A stretch of DNA of 64,000 nucleotides from positions 1,302,001 through 1,366,000 of the forward strand of contig NZ_OY782578.1 in the NCBI RefSeq assembly GCF_963677945.1, in the 5' to 3' direction. The translations under genes were made by a program, and so were the position numbers. Source of the DNA: an uncultured Bacteroides sp. Lineage in GTDB: Bacteria > Bacteroidota > Bacteroidia > Bacteroidales > Bacteroidaceae. Position 1 is the stretch's first letter; each line of letters begins with the position of its first letter. Below, in pieces: positions 34,320 to 43,660 of this stretch. The notes under the pieces are model-generated. The model did not search any database, was not told the origin of the DNA, and saw only the letters and a list, made by a program, of their open reading frames with translations.

Positions 34320-37300
34320 ATGATTAATTTCTCAAAAATTAAGATCCCTGAATTAATACGATTTAAAGAAAGTTCAGAAGACCAACCTCTCCGTGGAGAA
34401 TTATTCAATGTGGATCAGTTATCTCAATATGCCCAGAAGCTTGCTTCTGATCAGCAGAAAATTTGTGAAGACGGAGAAGGCTTTTTGCTTGAAAAACTGA
34501 ACTATAATGATGCGGTGTTGCGTGATTATAACCGTTTGATTCTTGCTGTCAAGAGACCGCGAAATATCACACCAGCAGCTGAATGGTTAGTGGATAACTT
34601 TTATCTTATTGAAGAACATATTCAGCTTGCCAGACGCCATTTTTCAAAAAAGTATAGTAGACAATTGCCTATTCTCTACAAGGGGCAGACAAAAGGCCTC
34701 CCACGTATTTACGAAATAGTGCTTGAACTCATTTCGCATACGGATGCACAAATTGATGTTGAATCACTTTATGCATTTTTTGAAGCTTACCAAACTGAAT
34801 TGACCTTAAAACTGGGAGAGCTATGGGCTATTCCGATAATGTTGAGGCTGGCATTAATAGAGAACCTTTATCGCATTGTGTCACGTCTTAAAGTGAATCA
34901 AGCCCATCGTGATATGGCTAATTTTTGGGTCGATAAACTTCAGCAGATGGCAGGTACAAGCCCATCAAAGCTGGTGGAGGTATTGGCCGAGATGGCCAAA
35001 TCTGATATTCCACTGAGTAGTGCTTTTGTATTTGAATTTTGCCAGAGATTATCGTCTCAGAATCCGATGTTGCACATGGCACGTAGTTGGCTTGAACAAC
35101 GATTGGCTGAGACCGGTTTGTCCATTGAGGAATTAATACATGACGAGAGTCAAGATCAGGCTGCCAATCAATTGTCTGTGAGTCATTCTATAGGAAGCCT
35201 TCGTTTTCTTGGAACTACAGACTGGCAGATTTTTGTTGAGAAATTGAGCATTGTTGACCGTACTTTGCGTAACGATCCTGAAGGTACATATTGTATCATG
35301 GATTTTTCCACGCGAGATCGTTACCGTCATGTGATTGAAGAATTTGCCAAAAGAAGCCCTTTTTCAGAGGAAGAAGTAGCCCAAAAAGCAATCAAATTAG
35401 CTAAAGATGCCTTTGCTCAGAAGCTTGATAAACGGAATGCACATGTAGGTTTCTATTTGATTGGAGACGGAAAAACGTTTTTGATAAAGGAAGCTAAAGT
35501 AAAAAGTTCTTTTGGAACAACCGTTGAAAATTCTATTCACCGCTTTCCTTTAGTTTTCTATGTAGGCCTTATTACACTCTTTACACTGTTTGGAACTTTT
35601 GGTTTTGTGAAGATATTACAGTCTCTTGGCAACTTTGTTATCGATTGGGAATCAATAACTCTGATAATTATTTTCCTTTTTTGCGTTAGTCAGCTAGCCC
35701 TTGCTTTGGTTAACTGGATTGCCATGTTGATTGTAAGTCCCAATTTGATTCCACGTCTCGACTTCTCCCAAGGCATTTCATCGAACTGTCGCACCATAGT
35801 CGTTGTACCTACTATGTTATCAAATAAGGATTCTGTTGATAGACTCATTGAGAATATGGAACTATGTTTTCTTTCCAATCGTGACCGTTATCTTCACTTT
35901 GCCTTATTGACTGATTTTAATGATGCTGTAAATGAAGTGATGCCTATGGACGATTTTTTGCTTGAACGAGCACGATTCAGGGTTGAAAGACTGAATAAAA
36001 AATATGCTGCTGGCAGCAATAATATTTTCTTTTTATTTCATCGTCCGCGTCGCTGGAATCCAAGTGAAGGAAAATGGATGGGATTTGAACGTAAAAGAGG
36101 TAAGTTAATGGAATTCAATTCTTTTCTTAGAGGTGGCACTAGCGATGCTTTTTCGCTTATTGAGGGCGAAACATCAATTCTCAAATCTGTTAAATATGTT
36201 ATTACACTTGATACAGATACGCAATTACCATGGGGTAGTGCACGAAAATTAATTGGAGCGATGGCACACCCTCTGAACCGTCCTGAGTTTGATCCTAAGC
36301 GGAATATTGTTGTTAAAGGTTACGGCATTCTTCAGCCACGCATAGCGGTAAGTCTGGTCAGCAGTCGATGTTCTCTATATGTACGTCTTTTTTCGGGTGA
36401 TGCAGGTATTGACCCTTATACACGCGCTGTTTCTGATGTATATCAGGATGTTTTCCGCGAAGGTTCATTTATTGGCAAAGGAATTTATGATGTAGATGCT
36501 TTTGAGCAAGCTTTGGCTGGAAGATTTCCTCAGAATAGAATTCTTAGTCATGATTTACTGGAATCAACATATGTTCGTTCGGGCCTTATTAGCGATATAG
36601 AAATGTACGAGTCTTATCCATCAGGTTACAATATGGATGCCAACCGTCATTATCGTTGGATTAGAGGTGACTGGCAAATAGCACGATGGCTAATGCCTCG
36701 TGTCCCGGTGTCTGATAAAAAGAAAGAACATAATCCTATATCCGGATTGGCTAAATTTAAGATATTCGATAACCTTCGTCGAAGCCTTGTATCACCGGCA
36801 CTGTTGCTTCTTTTGACAGGTTTTTGCTTGTTTTTCCCTCAAAGTACATGGATCGGTCCTCTGCTTGTGCTTATCATTGCAGCATTACCTATCATAATAG
36901 GAATGTCTATTAATGTTTTTCGTAAATCAATTGACCAATCATGGCCGCTTCATTTGCGGGAAGTCTTGCAAAATGGAGAACGACAGTTGGGGCAAGTCCT
37001 GCTTTCATTGGCGTTGTTACCTTACGATGCCTTCTTGTGTACAAATGCAGTACTGCGTACCTTGTTTCGCTTGATTTTATCACATAAGCATTTGATGGAG
37101 TGGCAAAACTCTATAGATGCTCAACGGACTGCAAATAATTCACTCTTAGGTTATTACACCCTAATGTGGTTTGCTCCTGTTTTTGCAATGATAGGTGGTG
37201 TACTTTTATCTTTTTTACAGCCGGCTACATTGCCATATTCGCTCCCTGTTTTACTTGTTTGGTTTGCGACTCCCTATTTTGTTTGGCGGATTAGCTGTCC

Positions 37301-40300
37301 AATAAAGTTGCATATTCCCGAACTTTCAAGTGAACAAACACTTTTGTTGCATCGGATTGCTCGTAAAACATGGCATTTCTTTGAAACGTTTGTTAATGCT
37401 CAGGAAAGTTGGCTTCCTCCCGACAACTTTCAGGAAATACCTGTACCAACTATTGCTTCCCGCACATCGCCTACTAATATTGGGCTTTCATTGTTAGCTA
37501 ATCTGGCAGCATTTGACTATGGATATCTGCCTGCAGGCAAGGTGATGGAACGTACAAATCAGACCTTTGCAACGATGGGCAAACTCAAAAAGTATCGCGG
37601 TCATCTATTTAACTGGTACAACACACGAACTCTTGAACCGCTTTCTCCGTTGTACGTGTCGAGTGTGGATAGTGGTAACCTTGCTGGGCATCTGCTTGCA
37701 CTCAGTCAGGGGCTCAAAGAGTTAAGGGAAGCCCCAATTTATTCACCGGATATTTTTGCCGGACTGATTGACACGGTGCGAGTTTTAAAACAGCTTGCAG
37801 GCAAAAATGTGGCTTTACAGCAACTTGAAAGAGAATTGGAAAATACACCTCCTAATACAGTACAGGCTGCATATAACTTGCTTAAATCAGTTACTAGTCA
37901 AATAAATAATATAATTCCATCGTTAGATTCTTCAAATGCTGAATTACAGACATGGGGACAAACTTTGAAACTAAATTGTGAGGAACATTTGGAAGAACTG
38001 TTGTCTCTTGCTCCATGGGTTGAAATAGACTACTTGCTTCATAAAGTGAGCTTATCAGAAAGTACAGAAATGATTCTTACTAAATTTCAGATATTTGATA
38101 AAGTGCCAACATTGAGCGAAGTTGCCCGTTTTGAAAAAACTATTTGCCCATTATTAGAAACCGCATTGACTGAACTTTTCGAAGTTAATGATCTATCTAG
38201 AAAAGAAGAAGCTGATTTCCTTAGTTTATTGTTACATTGTCTTCATAAAGCTGCCAGACATGCTATTCAGAGGAAACAAATGCTTAAATCAATAATACAT
38301 CAAAGTGAAAACTTTGCACGAATGGATTTTTCTTTCCTTTTCGATGCTTCGAAAAAGTTGTTTTTAATTGGGTATAATGTTACTGAGCAGCGTGCAGATG
38401 CGGGTTGCTATGACCTTCTTGCTTCCGAAGCCAGACTTTGCAGTTATGTAGCTATAGCACAAGGACAGGTGCCCCAGGAACATTGGTTCTCGCTTAATCG
38501 TCTGTTAATAGTTTCTAAGGGGCAACCAGCATTACTTTCATGGAGTGGTTCTATGTTTGAATACTTGATGCCTTTACTGGTGATGCCAAGCTTTGATAAT
38601 ACTTTACTTGACCAAACTTGTAAGACTGCGGTACAGGAACAAATAGAATATGGTAAAAGACTTGGTGTGCCATGGGGAATGTCCGAGTCGGGATACAACC
38701 GCACAGATGTTCATCTGAATTATCAGTATCGGGCATTTGGTGTGCCTAGCCTTGGTTTAAAAAGAGGATTGTCTGAAGATTTGGTTATTGCTCCTTATGC
38801 TACAGTAATGGCATTAATGGTGGCCCCACGGAAGGCATGCGAAAATATGCAACGCCTCTCTGCCGAAGGAAAAGAAAGTACTTATGGTTACTATGAGGCG
38901 ATAGATTATACTCCTTCACATCTTCGTCCGCATGTTTCAAGTGAGAATATCTGTTCTTTCATGGCACATCACCAGGGAATGAGCCTTTTATCGTTGGTTA
39001 ATCTGATGAAAGGTGGCTCAATGCAACGACGTTTTATGTCTTGTCCGATGCTTAAAGCAGCTGAGTTGCTATTACAGGAACGTATTCCTCAAAGTGTTAC
39101 TGCGAGCGTAATTCCTGATGATTCGAAATTTGAACTCGAAGGTGTGCATCCTCTTCTTGTGGATACTTCTCAAATAATGCGCATATTCAAGAATACTACT
39201 ATAGATCCCGAGGTACAGTTGTTATCCAACGGCCGTTATCATGTAATGGTGAACAATGCCGGAAGTGGGTATAGCAGGTGGAATAATATGGCTGTCACAC
39301 GCTGGCGTGAAGACGCAACATCTGACAACTTGGGCATGTTTATTTATTTGCGTGATAGTGATACCGGCGAATTCTGGTCAACTGCATATCAACCGACTTT
39401 GCGTACCATAAAAGGCTATGAGGCGATATTTACTCAGGCTTATGCTGAATTTCGTCAGCGTCAGTCGGGGCTAGAGGTTCACACAACTATTTGTGTCTCT
39501 CCGGAAGATGATATCGAATTGAGGCGTATAAAACTGACCAACCATTCACATGTACCTCGAAACATTGAACTTACTACTTACAGCGAAGTGGTAATAGCGC
39601 CTCAGGCGGCTGATGAGGCTCACCCTGTATTTAGCAATTTATTTGTGCAAACAGAATTTTTACCTTCTTCTTCTGCTATATTCTGTACTCGTAGAGCGCG
39701 GTCGCAAGAAGAAACAGTGCCTCACCTGTTACATCTGATGCTGGTGCAAGGCGAACAACAAGGAAGTCTTTCATGCGAAACTGACCGTTCTCGTTTTGTA
39801 GGTAGAGGGCATTCTTTAGCTAATCCTTTGGCGATGAGAAGTACAGGAGACTTATCAGGATGTACTGGTTCAGTACTTGATCCAATCATTTCATTACGCC
39901 GTACCGTAACCATTCAGCCGGGCAAATCCGTAACATTATACATTGCATTGGGTATGGCTGAGACAAGAGACTCTATACTGGCTTTATCAGATAAATATCA
40001 AAATACTCGTATGGTTGACCGTGCTTTTGAACTGGCATGGACACATAGTCAAGTTGTGTTACATCAACTTAATGTGACTGAAACTGAAGCTCAAAGTTAT
40101 AGTAAACTTGCTAGCTCCTTGATATATGCTAATCCGTTGCTTCGTGCTACTCAGGGAGTGTTGAAAAGTAACAGACGTGGGCAGAATGCTCTTTGGGGGT
40201 ATAGCATATCTGGTGATGTTCCTTTGGTATTACTACGTATTAGTGATGCTAAAGGGCTCGACCTGGTACGGCAGATTTCTTTGGCGCATGCATACTGGCG

Positions 40301-43025
40301 CATGAAGGGAATCACTGTTGAACTGATAATCCTGAACGAGGATGTTTCTGTGTATCGTCAGTTTATTTATGATGAAATTATTAATCTTATTTCATCGGGT
40401 ATTGAGGCTCCTTTACTTGAAAAGCCTGGTGGCATTTTTATTCGTAGAATAGAACAAGTACCCCGTGAAGATGTACTTTTGCTGCAAGCAACTGCTCGTA
40501 TTGTCCTGGATGACAAGCAAGGAATGCTGGCTGAGCAACTTGAAACTCTCAGAATCCCTGAATTAATGGTTCCCACTTTACTACCTTCGCGAACAGCGTT
40601 ACCTGAGACAGTAGAACCACTTCAAAAACGGGACTTGATTTTTACAAACGGCCTTGGTGGATTTACACGAGATGGTCACGAATATGTTATAACGCTTCAG
40701 CCTGGACAAATAACGCCTGCACCGTGGTGTAACGTATTGGCTAATAATCAGTTTGGGACTGTGATCTCTGAAAGTGGAGGATCGTACACCTGGGCTGAGA
40801 ATTCTCATGAATTTCGTCTCACACCTTGGAATAATGATCCTGTGGAAGATCCTTCGGGTGAGGCATTTTATATACGTGATGAACAAACCGGGCAGTTTTG
40901 GTCACCTACTCCGCTACCGGCCCGTGGGGCAACACCTTACATAATTCGTCATGGATTTGGTTATACGGTATTCGAACATAGTGAATTCGGAATTGATTCC
41001 GAACTGTGGATATATGTTGCAATGGATGCTCCTGTTAAATTTGCAGTATTAAAGTTGTATAACAAATCGGGGCGTTCACGTCGATTGTCAGTTTCCGGAT
41101 ATTATGAATGGGTATTGGCTAACATTCGGCAGAAAAGTTTGCTACATGTCCAGACAGAAATTGACGTTAAAACCGGAGCGTTGTTTGCCAGAAACTTCTA
41201 CAATCCTGATTTTGCAGGACGGGTAGCTTTTGTTGATGTGGGTGAAGCGCGTACATTGAGTGGTGACCGTAAAGAATTTATCGGTCAGAACGGAAATCTG
41301 TCGCATCCTGCTGCGATGAAACATATTCGACTTTCAGGAAAAGTAGGAGCTGGGCTTGATCCTTGTGCTGCCGTACAAGTGGTGTTTGATTTGGCTGATG
41401 GGCAGGATCGGGAGACTCGGTTCAGGCTTGGTTTTGCAAATAGCAAGGACGAAATGCGTCAACTGGTATCGCGTTTCCAAAAAACTGGTGCTACTCGTGA
41501 AGCGCTAGAAGAAGTATGGGCTTATTGGAACCACACCCTTGGTACTATAAATGTTGATACCCCTGATCCTTCAGTGAATGTAATGGCCAATGGTTGGTTA
41601 TTGTATCAGACACTTAGTAGTAGGATATGGGCAAGATCTGGTTTTTACCAGTCTGGCGGTGCTTACGGTTTTCGCGATCAGCTACAGGATGTGATGGCTC
41701 TTGTACATGCCGAACCTGCTATTACTCGTAAACAGATACTTCGTGCAGCAACTCATCAGTTCCATGAAGGAGATGTTCAACATTGGTGGCATCCCCCCTT
41801 GGGACGCGGCGTTAGAACTCATTTCTCTGACGACTACCTTTGGTTGCCATATGTCACATGCAGGTATGTGTCCTGCGTTGCCGACACAGGTATCCTCGAC
41901 GAGATAATACCCTTCATTGAAGGCCGGACATTGCGATCCGACGAAGAATCTTATTATGATATGCCTGGCCGTTCTGATGAGTCTGCTACGCTCTATGAAC
42001 ATTGTGTTAGAAGTATTAAAAACGGGCTCAAATTTGGCAGTCACGGGTTACCCCTCATTGGATGTGGTGACTGGAATGATGGAATGAATCTGATTGGAAA
42101 GGATGGACGTGGTGAGAGTGTATGGCTGGCTTTCTTCTTGTATGATGTTTTAATTAAATTCTCTAAAATAGCGATTCTGCGTAACGATAATGACTTTGCC
42201 GAAAGCTGTCTTGCGCATGCACATGATTTACAACTCAATATTGAATTACATGCATGGGATGGTGAATGGTATCGTCGAGCATATTTTGATAATGGAGAAC
42301 CACTTGGCTCTAAAAATAACCAGGAATGTTGCATTGATTCTTTGCCACAAAGTTGGTCCGTGATTAGTGGCGCTGGAAATTTGAGGCGAGCAGCGCAGGC
42401 TATGGATCAGGTTAACAAACAGCTGGTGAACCGCAACGATAACTTGATTCAGTTATTTACCCCACCTTTCGATAAATCGATCCTCAATCCGGGTTATATA
42501 AAGGGTTATGTTCCTGGTGTGCGCGAGAATGGTGGTCAGTACACACATGGTGCCATCTGGGCTGCCATAGCTTTTGCTCTCATGGGAGAAACTGAACGTT
42601 CCTGGGAACTTTTCGGTTTGCTAAATCCTGTTCAGCATGGCAAAACAGCTGAAGATATTGCTATATACAAAGTGGAACCTTATGTTGTGGCAGCTGATGT
42701 GTATGCTTGTGCTCCTCATACCGGCCGAGGCGGCTGGACATGGTACACTGGTTCTTCCTCTTGGATGTATCGTCTTCTGGTTGAAACGCTTTTGGGCGTA
42801 AACAGATCGGGTAATAAACTAAATCTGTTTCCTTTGCTCCCTAAAGATTGGAATAGTTACAAAGTTCATTACCGTTTTGGAAAAACAGTGTATCATATTA
42901 CCTTCAATCGTATCACAGACGACTCGTTGTCCCGGCTTATACTTGATGGAAAAGAGTTATCGGAAAAAGCACTGCTACCTTTAGAAGATGACTTGAAAGA
43001 ACATTTTGTAGAAATGTGGCTATAA
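34320..43025 (+). CDS. ndvB: Cyclic beta-1,2-glucan synthase (NdvB/ChvB-like)
   Basis: 2901 aa, close to the roughly 2800-2900 aa of rhizobial and Brucella homologues. A cytosolic N-terminal region precedes membrane segments near 408-475. The GT84-type transferase core follows, with VVVPTMLSNKDSVDRL (about 492), TLDTDTQLPWGSAR (about 630) and YRWIRGDWQ (about 777). More membrane segments lie near 823-868, 900-925 and 945-993. A glycoamylase-like region follows (MSESGYNRTDVHLNYQYRAF, about 1453, and FMAHHQGMSLLSL, about 1545). Then come repeated beta-sandwich parts and a C-terminal GH94 phosphorylase domain with FRDQLQD (Asp at about 2452) and GDWNDGMN (about 2583). It should make cyclic beta-1,2-glucan at the inner membrane. 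It stands alone between two tyrA fragments. Reading frame intact. Confidence 0.93.
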   Translation: MINFSKIKIPELIRFKESSEDQPLRGELFNVDQLSQYAQKLASDQQKICEDGEGFLLEKLNYNDAVLRDYNRLILAVKRPRNITPAAEWLVDNFYLIEEHIQLARRHFSKKYSRQLPILYKGQTKGLPRIYEIVLELISHTDAQIDVESLYAFFEAYQTELTLKLGELWAIPIMLRLALIENLYRIVSRLKVNQAHRDMANFWVDKLQQMAGTSPSKLVEVLAEMAKSDIPLSSAFVFEFCQRLSSQNPMLHMARSWLEQRLAETGLSIEELIHDESQDQAANQLSVSHSIGSLRFLGTTDWQIFVEKLSIVDRTLRNDPEGTYCIMDFSTRDRYRHVIEEFAKRSPFSEEEVAQKAIKLAKDAFAQKLDKRNAHVGFYLIGDGKTFLIKEAKVKSSFGTTVENSIHRFPLVFYVGLITLFTLFGTFGFVKILQSLGNFVIDWESITLIIIFLFCVSQLALALVNWIAMLIVSPNLIPRLDFSQGISSNCRTIVVVPTMLSNKDSVDRLIENMELCFLSNRDRYLHFALLTDFNDAVNEVMPMDDFLLERARFRVERLNKKYAAGSNNIFFLFHRPRRWNPSEGKWMGFERKRGKLMEFNSFLRGGTSDAFSLIEGETSILKSVKYVITLDTDTQLPWGSARKLIGAMAHPLNRPEFDPKRNIVVKGYGILQPRIAVSLVSSRCSLYVRLFSGDAGIDPYTRAVSDVYQDVFREGSFIGKGIYDVDAFEQALAGRFPQNRILSHDLLESTYVRSGLISDIEMYESYPSGYNMDANRHYRWIRGDWQIARWLMPRVPVSDKKKEHNPISGLAKFKIFDNLRRSLVSPALLLLLTGFCLFFPQSTWIGPLLVLIIAALPIIIGMSINVFRKSIDQSWPLHLREVLQNGERQLGQVLLSLALLPYDAFLCTNAVLRTLFRLILSHKHLMEWQNSIDAQRTANNSLLGYYTLMWFAPVFAMIGGVLLSFLQPATLPYSLPVLLVWFATPYFVWRISCPIKLHIPELSSEQTLLLHRIARKTWHFFETFVNAQESWLPPDNFQEIPVPTIASRTSPTNIGLSLLANLAAFDYGYLPAGKVMERTNQTFATMGKLKKYRGHLFNWYNTRTLEPLSPLYVSSVDSGNLAGHLLALSQGLKELREAPIYSPDIFAGLIDTVRVLKQLAGKNVALQQLERELENTPPNTVQAAYNLLKSVTSQINNIIPSLDSSNAELQTWGQTLKLNCEEHLEELLSLAPWVEIDYLLHKVSLSESTEMILTKFQIFDKVPTLSEVARFEKTICPLLETALTELFEVNDLSRKEEADFLSLLLHCLHKAARHAIQRKQMLKSIIHQSENFARMDFSFLFDASKKLFLIGYNVTEQRADAGCYDLLASEARLCSYVAIAQGQVPQEHWFSLNRLLIVSKGQPALLSWSGSMFEYLMPLLVMPSFDNTLLDQTCKTAVQEQIEYGKRLGVPWGMSESGYNRTDVHLNYQYRAFGVPSLGLKRGLSEDLVIAPYATVMALMVAPRKACENMQRLSAEGKESTYGYYEAIDYTPSHLRPHVSSENICSFMAHHQGMSLLSLVNLMKGGSMQRRFMSCPMLKAAELLLQERIPQSVTASVIPDDSKFELEGVHPLLVDTSQIMRIFKNTTIDPEVQLLSNGRYHVMVNNAGSGYSRWNNMAVTRWREDATSDNLGMFIYLRDSDTGEFWSTAYQPTLRTIKGYEAIFTQAYAEFRQRQSGLEVHTTICVSPEDDIELRRIKLTNHSHVPRNIELTTYSEVVIAPQAADEAHPVFSNLFVQTEFLPSSSAIFCTRRARSQEETVPHLLHLMLVQGEQQGSLSCETDRSRFVGRGHSLANPLAMRSTGDLSGCTGSVLDPIISLRRTVTIQPGKSVTLYIALGMAETRDSILALSDKYQNTRMVDRAFELAWTHSQVVLHQLNVTETEAQSYSKLASSLIYANPLLRATQGVLKSNRRGQNALWGYSISGDVPLVLLRISDAKGLDLVRQISLAHAYWRMKGITVELIILNEDVSVYRQFIYDEIINLISSGIEAPLLEKPGGIFIRRIEQVPREDVLLLQATARIVLDDKQGMLAEQLETLRIPELMVPTLLPSRTALPETVEPLQKRDLIFTNGLGGFTRDGHEYVITLQPGQITPAPWCNVLANNQFGTVISESGGSYTWAENSHEFRLTPWNNDPVEDPSGEAFYIRDEQTGQFWSPTPLPARGATPYIIRHGFGYTVFEHSEFGIDSELWIYVAMDAPVKFAVLKLYNKSGRSRRLSVSGYYEWVLANIRQKSLLHVQTEIDVKTGALFARNFYNPDFAGRVAFVDVGEARTLSGDRKEFIGQNGNLSHPAAMKHIRLSGKVGAGLDPCAAVQVVFDLADGQDRETRFRLGFANSKDEMRQLVSRFQKTGATREALEEVWAYWNHTLGTINVDTPDPSVNVMANGWLLYQTLSSRIWARSGFYQSGGAYGFRDQLQDVMALVHAEPAITRKQILRAATHQFHEGDVQHWWHPPLGRGVRTHFSDDYLWLPYVTCRYVSCVADTGILDEIIPFIEGRTLRSDEESYYDMPGRSDESATLYEHCVRSIKNGLKFGSHGLPLIGCGDWNDGMNLIGKDGRGESVWLAFFLYDVLIKFSKIAILRNDNDFAESCLAHAHDLQLNIELHAWDGEWYRRAYFDNGEPLGSKNNQECCIDSLPQSWSVISGAGNLRRAAQAMDQVNKQLVNRNDNLIQLFTPPFDKSILNPGYIKGYVPGVRENGGQYTHGAIWAAIAFALMGETERSWELFGLLNPVQHGKTAEDIAIYKVEPYVVAADVYACAPHTGRGGWTWYTGSSSWMYRLLVETLLGVNRSGNKLNLFPLLPKDWNSYKVHYRFGKTVYHITFNRITDDSLSRLILDGKELSEKALLPLEDDLKEHFVEMWL

Positions 43026-43027
43026 TT

Positions 43028-43174
43028 ATGGATAAAGAAAGGTATTTCCTCCACTTTAAAGGAGACTTGTATAAGTTGGTAACTTTTGCCAAAGACAGCG
43101 TTGAGAAATCTCGGTTTAAGGTAATAACGGAGGACGAAATGATACACCTATCTCAACAGGCGGAAAGATATTAA
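43028..43174 (+). pseudogene. DUF1653 remnant with internal deletion
   Basis: A 48-codon frame starting 2 nt after the glucan synthase stop. It begins MDKERYFLHFKGDLYKLVTF and AKDS like the intact DUF1653 protein at 28419-28646, then jumps to RFKVITEDE, the end of that protein. About 38 residues, including the most conserved part (VVYQALYG), are missing in frame, and the C-terminus is extended. It is unlikely to be functional. Confidence 0.85.
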
Positions 43175-43217
43175 GATCTGATAGCATATTCTCTTGGACT
43201 GAATAATACAAAATAAT

Positions 43218-43495
43218 AAAGGCTCAAACCACATTGAAAATAATGCGTTTTGAGCCTTTTAATTGGTTGTTTTAATTTTATTGAAAAAGTATCCTTATTG
43301 GTGATAATTTCCAGAATCTCTTTCAGCTCACGACGTATATTTTCTACTTGTACTGGAGTACGAGTATTGGACAGAATCTTCTGAAGTAAGTAGTCGTCTT
43401 CACTCATCAGGTCTTTGGCAATAGCCATGTGCTTTTTAATCTTTCATTAGTACTACAAAATAAAAGGTAGAAACAAAATGAATTTTACTCAATAA
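43218..43495 (-). pseudogene. tyrA 3' fragment with terminator, copy 3
   Basis: The minus strand reads MAIAKDLMSEDDYLLQKILS and on to ELKEILEIITNKD, almost identical to TyrA 196-241. Then about 45 bp that encode the tail are deleted, which shifts the frame into unrelated sequence. The terminator copy follows (43218-43260). Upstream of the Met, nucleotide similarity to tyrA continues in decayed form, with a further deletion, to about 43495. This is the longest and least diverged of the three fragments. Confidence 0.9.
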
Positions 43496-43573
43496 ATCCT
43501 TTTTATTAAATGCTGCGATACTTAACTTTATAAAAACTTTTAAAAAAAATAAAGATTTAAAGTAAGTGTTTTT

Positions 43574-43581
43574 TAGATTTG
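43574..43581 (+). promoter_or_regulatory. Candidate -7 box of the GH18 locus
   Basis: TAGATTTG matches TAnnTTTG, 79 nt before the first SusC gene of the locus. A sigma-ECF promoter is equally expected here and cannot be recognised by eye. Confidence 0.3.
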
Positions 43582-43660
43582 CATTGTTTTATTAACAAAT
43601 GCGGGCAAGTCGACACCCTCTTTTGATGTTAAATAAATGTGTAACCATTAAATTCTATTT

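Noticed and set aside
40599-40886. Minus-strand open frames within the glucan synthase gene
   Set aside because: All lie opposite conserved coding sequence of an intact 2901-codon gene.
42893-43147. Minus-strand open frame across the end of the glucan synthase
   Set aside because: It is opposite the conserved GH94 end and the DUF1653 remnant, with no family resemblance.
43171-43428. Independent 85-residue minus-strand gene
   Set aside because: Its first 46 residues are TyrA 196-241, after which a deletion shifts it into unrelated sequence; it is a tyrA fragment.
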